A DNA stretch of 9,757 nt from Anaerolinea thermophila (lineage in GTDB: Bacteria > Chloroflexota > Anaerolineae > Anaerolineales > DRKV01): positions 1-9,757 of the forward strand of contig DYKW01000057.1 in assembly GCA_020722405.1 (NCBI GenBank), written 5' to 3'. Of the stretch, positions 1-7,580 are shown one piece after another. Every line of letters starts with the position of its first letter. The first letter of the stretch is position 1. The notes beneath the pieces were generated by a model, which was not told where the DNA came from, ran no database searches, and saw only the letters and a list, made by a program, of their open reading frames with translations. The translations under genes and the position numbers were made by a program.

Positions 1-23
1 TGTTTTTTCGCCGTTTTGAGCAT

Positions 24-149
24 CTACCCAAGTATTTGCACAAAACTTACGTTAAACGGTGCCTTACCCCATTTTTTATAAATGGCAAACCCTATACTAA
101 TAATTGTCAACAACCCGATTGAAATAATTATTAGTTTTCTTTTGTCCAT
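24..149 (-). CDS. short AT-rich reading frame, possible small membrane protein or remnant
   Basis: An ATG at 149-147 opens a 41-codon frame that ends in TAG at 24-26. The product begins MDKRKLIIISIGLLT: two or three positive residues followed by one hydrophobic stretch (about residues 6-23) and then a basic segment, as in a single-pass membrane protein or an uncleaved signal anchor. The DNA is much richer in A and T than the rbs genes. No Shine-Dalgarno site is visible, because the insertion sequence ends only 3 bp upstream of the ATG. A second ATG (21-23) directly follows the stop and runs off the window, so this may be a broken gene or the first of two short frames. I do not recognise the family. 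It may be non-coding. Confidence 0.3.
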   Translation of the reverse strand: MDKRKLIIISIGLLTIISIGFAIYKKWGKAPFNVSFVQILG

Positions 150-152
150 GAT

Positions 153-170
153 AACTTTAGTTTCCGCTAA
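153..170 (+). repeat. left terminal inverted repeat of the IS
   Basis: The sequence aactttagtttccgctaa is the exact reverse complement of 1624-1641. Pairing stops at both edges (152 against 1642 and 171 against 1623 do not match), so 18 bp is the full extent. This end lies beyond the 3' end of the transposase gene. Confidence 0.9.
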
Positions 171-241
171 AAGCAGATAGCGGCCACTACTGGAAATCAC
201 TTTCCACAGCGGGAACTTTACAAAAAGAGCGCGGCAACGGG

Positions 242-1537
<1,296 letters not shown>

Positions 1538-1603
1538 GGTAATGGGCTCCTGTGTGACTTTTGTCCGACTAAAACAAGATTATCACATTTTAAACCCATT
1601 ACC
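1538..1603 (-). promoter_or_regulatory. inverted repeat around the transposase start, candidate anti-read-through hairpin
   Basis: In the transcript, GGTAATGGG (1603-1595) can pair perfectly with CCCATTACC (1546-1538). The second arm fills the 9 bases between the AGGAG site (1551-1547) and the ATG (1537), so pairing would hide the start region. Between the arms lies TGTGATAAT (GATAAT at 1579-1584), which resembles an extended -10. A transcript starting there (about 1572) would lack the first arm and be translated freely, while a transcript entering from outside would fold. Such protection is known for IS10 and IS50; here it is inferred from base pairing only, and no good -35 was found. Confidence 0.5.
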
Positions 1604-1623
1604 ACCTTTTTTGTCCAGACCAG

Positions 1624-1641
1624 TTAGCGGAAACTAAAGTT
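1624..1641 (-). repeat. right terminal inverted repeat of the IS
   Basis: The sequence ttagcggaaactaaagtt is the exact reverse complement of 153-170. It lies upstream of the transposase gene and marks the boundary with the sequence downstream of the rbs operon. Confidence 0.9.
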
Positions 1642-1666
1642 CCCTTATTTCTAGAAAATTTGTCAA

Positions 1667-1730
1667 AGGATACCCGTAATTAGCGCATCCGTCAATTCGG
1701 AGATTATACCTGCGGTGATAGCTGGCACAA
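1667..1730 (-). promoter_or_regulatory. one or two promoter-like sequences reading toward the IS
   Basis: On the minus strand there are two candidates. The first is TTGTGC (1730-1725), a 16-bp spacer and a perfect TATAAT (1708-1703). The second is TTGACG (1695-1690), a 17-bp spacer and TATCCT (1672-1667). Both lie between the rbs terminator and the right end of the IS and read toward 1. Downstream, on the flank side of the junction, lies AAATAAGGG, which could have been a ribosome-binding site. The likely original target is the short frame starting at 149, now separated by the element. Today any transcript would enter the IS. Confidence 0.4.
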
Positions 1731-1742
1731 GCCAACAACAAA

Positions 1743-1765
1743 GCCGGGAGATAAAATCCCCCGGC
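1743..1765 (-). terminator. intrinsic terminator of the rbs operon
   Basis: On the minus strand GCCGGG and CCCGGC form a 6-bp GC stem, extended by two further pairs past one mismatch, with a loop of about 5 bases. It is followed by TTTGTTGTT. The hairpin lies 30 bp past the stop codon of the last rbs gene (1796). The T-run is interrupted, so efficiency may be incomplete. Confidence 0.65.
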
Positions 1766-1795
1766 AAAGCCAGATTGAGCAGTGAGAATTTGATT

Positions 1796-2746
1796 TTATT
1801 TGAGACGCCGCTTGAGCAAATAATCGAGCAAAACAGCCACAATGAATACCAGGCCTTTGATGACTTGCTGATTATAAGACGGCACTTCTAGCAAGTTGAG
1901 GCCATTGGAAAGCACGCCCACAATGAACGCGCCAGTAACCGCCCCGGTAACAGACCCGGCCCCGCCCAACAAACTGGCGCCGCCCAACACAGAGGCGGCA
2001 ATGGCATCCAACTCAAGGCCAGTGCCGCTGTTGGGCTGAGCCGACCACAGCCGGGCGGTAAGCAATAAGCCAGTCAACCCGGCGCATAAGGCGCTGATGG
2101 TGTAGACCCCAAATTTTACGCGGGACGGGGAAATTCCCGCCAGGCGCGAAGTTTCTTCACCGCCGCCTACGGCAAAAATGTAGTTACCAAATAGAGAGCG
2201 GTTTAGAATGATGTATGTAAGAATGAGAACAAAAATCAAAACAAAGATTGGAACCGGGATTGGCCCCAGGTTGCTGGCCCAAAAAGTGAATTGAGCATCC
2301 AGGCCAGAGATGGGCCGGCCCTGGGTATAGACCAGGGTCAGGCCGCGTGCGGCGGCCATGGTTGCAAGCGTAGCCACAAATGGCGGAATACGTCCCCACA
2401 CAATGAGCGCCGCATTCAACAGACCCACCCCGGCAGCGGCGGCCATCGCCAGAAATAGGGCGGGGTAAGTTCCCAAGCCGCCACTGGTGGCAAGCCCCGC
2501 CGCCAACGCTCCCGTCAGGGCGGCAACTGCGCCAACCGACAGGTCTACGCCGCCGGTGATGAGCGCAAAGGTCATGCCAATCGCCGTGATGGCAATCATC
2601 GAAACCTGCAGGGCAACAGTCAGCAGGTTTGCGCCAGTCAAAAAGTCGGGCGAGAGCAGGCTCAGCGGAATTGCCAACACGAGCAGGATGACTAAACCAC
2701 TGTTTGAACGGGTAAAGTTAAGCAGAGAGTGTCTCATGTGGTTCAT
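1796..2746 (-). CDS. rbsC: ribose ABC transporter permease, second copy
   Basis: This 316-residue membrane protein is a BPD_transp_2-type permease of the RbsC family, forming the sugar channel across the cytoplasmic membrane. It shows the family motif GVDLSVG at residues 66-72, GRIPPFVATL at 118-127, and AIAASVLGGASLLGG at 248-262, within a chain of about eight to ten hydrophobic segments. Its start codon overlaps the rbsA stop as ATGA (2743-2746), so translation is probably coupled. A start three codons later (2737) has a better spaced AGGA site and is an alternative. It is clearly related to, but diverged from, the other rbsC product at 6212-7183, so it is not a recent copy. It is the last gene of the operon and is followed by a terminator. 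Whether it pairs with the other RbsC or with itself is unknown. Confidence 0.92.
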   Translation of the reverse strand: MNHMRHSLLNFTRSNSGLVILLVLAIPLSLLSPDFLTGANLLTVALQVSMIAITAIGMTFALITGGVDLSVGAVAALTGALAAGLATSGGLGTYPALFLAMAAAAGVGLLNAALIVWGRIPPFVATLATMAAARGLTLVYTQGRPISGLDAQFTFWASNLGPIPVPIFVLIFVLILTYIILNRSLFGNYIFAVGGGEETSRLAGISPSRVKFGVYTISALCAGLTGLLLTARLWSAQPNSGTGLELDAIAASVLGGASLLGGAGSVTGAVTGAFIVGVLSNGLNLLEVPSYNQQVIKGLVFIVAVLLDYLLKRRLK

Positions 2747-4248
2747 CCTGACGCTTCAATCTGACCAGTAGCGGCCTGCATAATCCGGTCTTGGGTGGCC
2801 TCCGCGCGGTTCAGTTCGGCCATCAAGCGGCCTTCGCGCATGACCAGAATTCGATCGCTGATGCCCAGAATTTCGGGGAGTTCAGAAGAAATCATCAAAA
2901 TCGCTATCCCCTTGGTTGCCAGTTCGCTGATCAGGGTGTGAATTTCAGCCTTGGATGCGACATCAATTCCACGTGTTGGCTCATCTAAAATTAAAACTTG
3001 CGGGTTGATGGAGAGCCAGCGCGCAATGACAACTTTTTGTTGATTTCCACCCGAAAGGTTGCGTACTTTTTGACCCAGGTTTGGCGTGCGAATGGTCAGT
3101 TGGGAAATTGCTCCGCGCATCCAGGCATCCACCCGGCCGTAGAGAATAAAACCCAGGCGCGTCAGTTTTTCAAACAACAGTACAGAAGCGTTCGAGCGCA
3201 CACTTTGCCCAAGAAATAAACTTTGTACTTTGCGGTCTTCTGTCACCAGACCAATCCCCAGGCGGATAGCTTCTTGCGGTGAGTGCGGATGGATCACCTG
3301 CCCAGCCAGCTTGATTTCACCCCCATCCAACGGGTCTGCGCCGAATAAGACGCGCGCCACTTCAGTGCGCCCGGAACCGACCAGCCCAGCCAGCCCGAGG
3401 ATTTCTCCGCGCCGCAAACTGAAGCTGACATCCTGCAGGCGCTTACCACTGCGCAGGCCGCGCACATCGAGCAAAATCTCTCCGATTTGCGCCTCGGTTT
3501 TAGGGAAGAAATCTTTTAACTCGCGTCCAACCATTTTTTGCACCACCATTTGCGGTGTCAGGGCTTGCGTAGGGGCAATATCCACCATCTGCCCATCGCG
3601 CATAACGGCTGTCCGGTCTGAAAGATTGAAAATTTCTTCCATGCGGTGCGAAATATAGATGAGGGTCACGCCTTTTTCGCGCAGTGAACGCATCAGCGCA
3701 AATAAAATATCAGATTCGCGTTCACTCAGGGCGCTGGTAGGCTCATCGAGGATAATGACGCGGGCCTGGAAAGAAAGCGCTTTGGCAATTTCCACCATCT
3801 GCCGCTGGGCAATCGAAAGGTCAGAAACCAGGGCCGAGGCAGAGAAATCCAACTGCAACGGGTCGAGCAGCGCCTGGGCTTGCTGTAACAATTTTCTTGA
3901 ATCTACAAGCAGACCGGAGGCAAAACGCGGCTCACGTCCCAGAAAGATATTCTGCGCTACCGTCATCTGTGGGATGAGCGCCAGTTCCTGGTGAATCATG
4001 GCGATGCCCAACTCTTGTGCGCGGCGCGGCGAAGAAATATCAACTTCTTCACCATCCAGCCAAATTCGTCCAGAATCGGCCAACAACGACCCGCTCAAGA
4101 TATTCATAAGCGTGCTTTTGCCCGCGCCGTTTTCACCAGCCAGGGCTAGAATTTCTCCCGGGTAAGCCTCGATGGAGACGTCCTGAACAGCCTGCACACC
4201 AGGGAAAGACTTGACGATATGTACCAGTTGTAGCCGAGGAATAGCCAT
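2743..4248 (-). CDS. rbsA: ribose ABC transporter ATP-binding protein, two ATPase domains
   Basis: This 501-residue protein matches the usual RbsA length and energises ribose import at the inner face of the membrane. Domain 1 has Walker A GENGAGKST (38-46), Q87 in the Q-loop, signature LSIAQRQ (144-150), Walker B VIILDEP (164-170) and switch H201. Domain 2 has LSGGNQQ (398-404) and Walker B VLILDEP (418-424). Its Walker A is altered to GLVGSGRTE (288-296), with arginine in place of the usual lysine, and the switch histidine is missing (ISSELPEI). This one-active, one-degenerate arrangement is known in sugar importers of this class. It is the only ATPase in the operon and so must serve both permeases. 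The ATG at 4248 has no clear ribosome-binding site. The nearest G-rich run lies in a hairpin 14 bases upstream, which may keep its expression below that of rbsB. Confidence 0.95.
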   Translation of the reverse strand: MAIPRLQLVHIVKSFPGVQAVQDVSIEAYPGEILALAGENGAGKSTLMNILSGSLLADSGRIWLDGEEVDISSPRRAQELGIAMIHQELALIPQMTVAQNIFLGREPRFASGLLVDSRKLLQQAQALLDPLQLDFSASALVSDLSIAQRQMVEIAKALSFQARVIILDEPTSALSERESDILFALMRSLREKGVTLIYISHRMEEIFNLSDRTAVMRDGQMVDIAPTQALTPQMVVQKMVGRELKDFFPKTEAQIGEILLDVRGLRSGKRLQDVSFSLRRGEILGLAGLVGSGRTEVARVLFGADPLDGGEIKLAGQVIHPHSPQEAIRLGIGLVTEDRKVQSLFLGQSVRSNASVLLFEKLTRLGFILYGRVDAWMRGAISQLTIRTPNLGQKVRNLSGGNQQKVVIARWLSINPQVLILDEPTRGIDVASKAEIHTLISELATKGIAILMISSELPEILGISDRILVMREGRLMAELNRAEATQDRIMQAATGQIEASG

Positions 4249-4262
4249 AATTTTAGTGGGAT

Positions 4263-4287
4263 CCCCCCGGCTTCATCCGCCGGGGGG
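4263..4287 (-). promoter_or_regulatory. GC-rich hairpin between rbsB and rbsA
   Basis: In the 57-bp rbsB-rbsA gap, 4263-4271 (ccccccggc) pairs perfectly with 4279-4287 (gccgggggg) around a 7-base loop. No T-run follows on the minus strand, so it is not a classical terminator. Hairpins after a binding-protein gene commonly protect the upstream message from 3' decay or attenuate downstream genes, giving more binding protein than membrane subunits. That role is inferred here. The stem also contains the only G-rich run near the rbsA start. Confidence 0.6.
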
Positions 4288-4305
4288 CAGAGAGATTAAG
4301 AAGAG

Positions 4306-6075
4306 TTACTTGGTAACAAGTGAGAGCGGCACGGGGATATTTTTATCAACCGCTCCACCGCTCAAATATTTGAGGGCGGCTTCCACACCCAGGCGGCCAA
4401 TTTCGGCGGGCTGCTGGGCAACAGTGGCGGCCAGCTTGCCGTCTTTGACGGCTTGCACAGCATCATCCACAGCATCGAAGCCGACGAAGATAATTCCGGT
4501 GCGTTTGGCGGCATCGGCGGCCTGGAGTGCGCCGAGAATCATCTCATCGTTGTGAGCAAAGACAGCGGCAATATCGGGCTGGGCCTGCAGGATGTTCTCA
4601 AACACGCTCAAGCCTTCATCGCGGTTGAAGTTGGCGGTTTGCTGGGCGACAATTTTGGCGTCCTTGCAGTTGGCAGCCATATAGTCATCAAAACCCTGGC
4701 CGCGGTCGCGGGCGGCAGAAGTTCCAGCAATTCCTTGCAGTTCGACCACATTCCCTTTGCCGCCAATGGCTTTGCACAAAAATTCAGCGGCCATCTTGCC
4801 ACCGGCGACATTGTCAGAGGCCACATGCGCCACCACTTCACCGCCATTTGCGCCACGGTCTACGGTAAAGACCAAGATCTTGGCAGCGTTGGCTTTCTGG
4901 ATGGCAGGCACCACCGCGTCTGAGTCGGTGGGGTTGATGAGCAGGGCGTCTACTTTTTTGGTAATCAGGTCTTCAATCCCGGCAACCATCTTGGCCGAGT
5001 CATCCTGAGCATCTACCACAATGAGCTTTGCCCCGGCGGCATCGGCGGCCTTCTGGGCGCCGTCACGCAGGGTAACAAAGAAGGGATTGTTAAGCGTAGA
5101 AAGCACCAGGCCCAGGGTGAAGGTTTTCGCTTCGGGCTGAGGAGGTGTAACGCCAAGAGATTCGGCGGTGACAAGAGAGAGCGGCACGGGAATGTCTTTG
5201 CTGACACTTCCACCGTTCAAGACCTTAACTGCGGCTTCCACACCCAGACGGCCAATTTCGGCGGGCTGCTGGGCAACAGTGGCGGCCAGCTTGCCGTCTT
5301 TGACGGCTTGCACAGCATCATCCACAGCATCGAAGCCGACGAAGATAATTCCGGTGCGTTTGGCGGCATCGGCGGCCTGGAGTGCGCCGAGAATCATCTC
5401 ATCGTTGTGAGCAAAGACAGCGGCAATATCGGGCTGGGCCTGCAGGATGTTCTCAAACACGCTCAAGCCTTCATCGCGGTTGAAGTTGGCGGTTTGCTGG
5501 GCGACAATTTTGGCGTCCTTGCAGTTGGCAGCCATATAGTCATCAAAACCCTGGCCGCGGTCGCGGGCGGCAGAAGTTCCAGCAATTCCTTGCAGTTCGA
5601 CCACATTCCCTTTGCCGCCAATGGCTTTGCACAAAAATTCAGCGGCCATCTTGCCACCGGCGACATTGTCAGAGGCCACATGCGCCACCACTTCACCGCC
5701 ATTTGCGCCACGGTCTACGGTAAAGACCAAGATCTTGGCAGCGTTGGCTTTCTGGATGGCAGGCACCACCGCGTCTGAGTCGGTGGGGTTGATGAGCAGA
5801 GCATCTACTTTTTTGGTAATCAGGTCTTCAATCCCGGCAACCATTTTAGCCGAGTCATCCTGAGCATCTACAATCACAAGATTAACACCGGCGGCATCGG
5901 CAGCCTTCTGGGCGCCGTCACGCAGAGTAACAAAGAAGGGATTGTTGAGCGTGGAAAGCACCAGGCCAATGGTTTTTGGGGCCGGGGGCGGCGGTTGGGT
6001 AGCTGCGCTGCCGCAAGCAGAAAGCAAAACCGCGGCAATCATCAGCAGGCTAAACAGGAAAGGCAAGCGTTTCAT
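4306..6075 (-). CDS. rbsB: double ribose-binding lipoprotein, two fused RbsB domains
   Basis: This 589-residue protein is about twice the normal RbsB length. It begins MKRLPFLFSLLMIAA and has a lipobox LSAC with the acylated C21, then a proline-rich tether, so it is anchored outside the membrane. Two complete type-I sugar-binding domains follow (about 35-303 and 318-589), joined by a linker of roughly 14 residues. In each domain the ribose contacts known from E. coli RbsB are present: NNPFF (44-48 and 329-333), DR (121-122 and 406-407), R173/R458, N224/N509, D249/D534 and Q269/Q554, so both sites should bind. The second domain has no signal peptide of its own. Each domain has two cysteines (149 and 185 in the first) that could form a disulfide. 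I chose the start at 6075 because AAGGAG lies 6 bases upstream and the lipoprotein signal follows at once; the frame stays open to 6261. Residues about 93-275 are identical to 378-560, even at DNA level. Confidence 0.93.
   Translation of the reverse strand: MKRLPFLFSLLMIAAVLLSACGSAATQPPPPAPKTIGLVLSTLNNPFFVTLRDGAQKAADAAGVNLVIVDAQDDSAKMVAGIEDLITKKVDALLINPTDSDAVVPAIQKANAAKILVFTVDRGANGGEVVAHVASDNVAGGKMAAEFLCKAIGGKGNVVELQGIAGTSAARDRGQGFDDYMAANCKDAKIVAQQTANFNRDEGLSVFENILQAQPDIAAVFAHNDEMILGALQAADAAKRTGIIFVGFDAVDDAVQAVKDGKLAATVAQQPAEIGRLGVEAAVKVLNGGSVSKDIPVPLSLVTAESLGVTPPQPEAKTFTLGLVLSTLNNPFFVTLRDGAQKAADAAGAKLIVVDAQDDSAKMVAGIEDLITKKVDALLINPTDSDAVVPAIQKANAAKILVFTVDRGANGGEVVAHVASDNVAGGKMAAEFLCKAIGGKGNVVELQGIAGTSAARDRGQGFDDYMAANCKDAKIVAQQTANFNRDEGLSVFENILQAQPDIAAVFAHNDEMILGALQAADAAKRTGIIFVGFDAVDDAVQAVKDGKLAATVAQQPAEIGRLGVEAALKYLSGGAVDKNIPVPLSLVTK
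4394..4944. repeat. 551-bp identical direct repeat, copy in the second RbsB domain
   Basis: By eye, every base matches 5249-5799 at an offset of 855 bp. The nearest differences are at 4393/5248 and 4945/5800. Outside this core the repeat unit continues but diverges: about 17 differences over roughly 165 bp on the high-coordinate side, and clearly more on the low-coordinate side. Confidence 0.9.
5249..5799. repeat. 551-bp identical direct repeat, copy in the first RbsB domain
   Basis: Partner of 4394-4944. The 855-bp period is a multiple of three, so the two domains are in phase, and loss of one unit by recombination would leave an intact single-domain rbsB. Confidence 0.9.
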
Positions 6076-6081
6076 CTTCAA

Positions 6082-6087
6082 CTCCTT
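6082..6087 (-). promoter_or_regulatory. ribosome-binding site that decides the rbsB start
   Basis: On the minus strand AAGGAG lies 6 bases before the ATG at 6075, the start that gives a proper lipoprotein signal. A competing in-frame ATG at 6159 has AAGGAG only 3 bases away and would add 28 residues ahead of the signal peptide, which is unlikely for an exported protein. The 136-bp gap upstream, back to the rbsC stop, shows no convincing promoter. Confidence 0.7.
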
Positions 6088-6211
6088 GAAATGAATAGAT
6101 GGGTGAATAAGGTGAATATTTTTTACAAGAGATTGGGACAGTGGATTAGTTTTTCTCATTCTCTCCTTTCTTATAGCAAGACACTCAAAAGACTTCTTGA
6201 CGCACAACGGA

Positions 6212-7183
6212 TTATTTTTTAGAAGGGTTAAGCGCCTGATAAAACAACAGCGCCAGGGCAATCACCACACCCTTTACAACCTGCTCCCAAAGCGGAGAAA
6301 CGTTAAGCAAGTTGAGTCCATTGCCAAGCGTTTCTATCAGAAGAGTACCCAACAGGGTGCCGAACAAGGTACCTTCGCCGCCCGAAAAACTGGTTCCACC
6401 GACCACAACCGCGGCAATGGCACTAAATTCGTAGCCAGAACCAATCACTGGTTGAGCCGAATCCAGCCGGGCGATCAAAATCAACCCGGCCAGGGCCGCG
6501 CAAAGGCCAGAAATCATGTATACCAGCACAATAATTTGCCGGGTGTTAATGCCCGCCATGTGAGCGGCAGTGGGATTATCGCCAATCAGATAAACATATT
6601 CACCAAAACGGGTGCGCCGCAAGACAATTGCCGTAACAGCAAAGACCAGCGCCGCCAGGATAATTGGCATGGGAATACCCATCACCGAAGAAGTGCCCAG
6701 CCAGCGAAATGCTTCTGGCAAACCCGTAAAAGGTTTTCCTTGCGTATACATCAACGTCAGGCCGCGTCCAACAGTCAACATGCCGAGCGTAGCAATGAAG
6801 GGCGGAATTTTGCCACGCGTGATGATGAGGCCGTTGACCATGCCCATCAGCGCGCCCAGGGCAAGCGCCACTAAAACTCCAAACGGAACCGGAACGCCCT
6901 GTTTGAGCAAATCAGCAGTTACCACTGCCGAGAGTGCCAAAATGGAACCAACCGAAAGGTCAATCCCGGCGGTGAGAATGACCAGTGTCATGCCAACGGC
7001 CACGATGCCGTTAATGGTCGCCTGGCGAAAAATATTCACCTGGTTGGATAAAGTTAAGAAGCGGTTTGAGAGCAGGGAAAGCGCCACTGCCAGCGCAACA
7101 TAGACAAGCGCCAACCCAAAGCGCTGTAAAAACAGGCTCCAGTTGAGTTTCATAAGACGAGATGGCCCAACAGGGGTCGTCAT
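6212..7183 (-). CDS. rbsC: ribose ABC transporter permease, first copy
   Basis: This 323-residue integral membrane protein of the RbsC family forms the translocation path for ribose. The motifs are GIDLSVG (73-79), GKIPPFIATLGML (about 124-136), and AIAAVVVGGTSFSGG (about 255-269), close to the E. coli RbsC pattern. I chose the ATG at 7183 because it follows the rbsD TAA after a single base, which favours reinitiation. A GTG at 7198 and an ATG at 7153 (beginning MKLNWSLF) are alternatives, and none has a strong ribosome-binding site. It lies directly upstream of rbsB, while the second permease lies after rbsA, so the two permeases flank the binding protein and ATPase. The two differ through most of their length, which argues for distinct subunits rather than a recent duplication. 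Confidence 0.92.
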   Translation of the reverse strand: MTTPVGPSRLMKLNWSLFLQRFGLALVYVALAVALSLLSNRFLTLSNQVNIFRQATINGIVAVGMTLVILTAGIDLSVGSILALSAVVTADLLKQGVPVPFGVLVALALGALMGMVNGLIITRGKIPPFIATLGMLTVGRGLTLMYTQGKPFTGLPEAFRWLGTSSVMGIPMPIILAALVFAVTAIVLRRTRFGEYVYLIGDNPTAAHMAGINTRQIIVLVYMISGLCAALAGLILIARLDSAQPVIGSGYEFSAIAAVVVGGTSFSGGEGTLFGTLLGTLLIETLGNGLNLLNVSPLWEQVVKGVVIALALLFYQALNPSKK

Positions 7184-7184
7184 G

Positions 7185-7580
7185 TTAGAAAACCACACCA
7201 GAAATCAACAGAATGTTGGCGTAGGGAGAAAATTCGCCGGTTCGCACCACTGCGCGGGCCTCGGCAGTAAGTTCTTTGAAACGTGTATGCGGCACAAATT
7301 CAAGCGGAACGTCCGGCAAAAGCGCTTGTACGGCCTCTAAAAACTGCGGGTTACGCACCTTAACTTCTTCGGCCAAAATCGCCCTTTCCGCCTTCATTTC
7401 ATCCAGAATGACGCGCAGGGTCTCTACCGCGCCGGGAACCCCCTTTGTGAGCGCCAGGTCAATGCGCTCGGTTTCTGGCGGAATGGGCAAGCCCGCATCG
7501 GCAACGGCAAGCATATCCATGTGTCCCAAAGTGGCGATGGTATAAGAAAGTTCGGCATTCAGGAGTGTCGTTTTTTTCAT
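7185..7580 (-). CDS. rbsD: D-ribose pyranase
   Basis: This 131-residue cytoplasmic enzyme converts beta-pyranose to beta-furanose-side forms of ribose, supplying the substrate preferred by ribokinase. It follows E. coli RbsD closely: catalytic H20 in LGHMD, the DAGLPIP block (28-34), RIDLALTKGVP (39-49), H98, and the C-terminal SPYANI block (118-123). Its length is typical. The start overlaps the rbsK stop as ATGA (7577-7580) and has GGAGG 6 bases upstream. The related fucose mutarotase family is a weaker alternative, given the ribokinase and RbsABC neighbours. Confidence 0.95.
   Translation of the reverse strand: MKKTTLLNAELSYTIATLGHMDMLAVADAGLPIPPETERIDLALTKGVPGAVETLRVILDEMKAERAILAEEVKVRNPQFLEAVQALLPDVPLEFVPHTRFKELTAEARAVVRTGEFSPYANILLISGVVF

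Noticed and set aside
164..183. Short hairpin (ccgcta/tagcgg) at the left IS end as a terminator
   Set aside because: A 6-bp stem with an 8-base loop and no T-run on the minus strand is too weak to call; it overlaps the terminal repeat.
4453..5778. Two identical 156-residue plus-strand frames (4453-4923 and 5308-5778)
   Set aside because: They lie antisense to the two RbsB domains and are identical only because the DNA repeat is. No ribosome-binding site, family resemblance or operon context supports them.
6121..6211. Internal promoter before rbsB
   Set aside because: TATAAG and several TTG-type hexamers occur, but no pair has 16-18 bp spacing.
6197..7103. Long plus-strand frames opposite the first rbsC
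   Set aside because: Their composition is that of antisense shadow, rich in Arg, Gln, Asn and His. The minus strand encodes an unmistakable RbsC.
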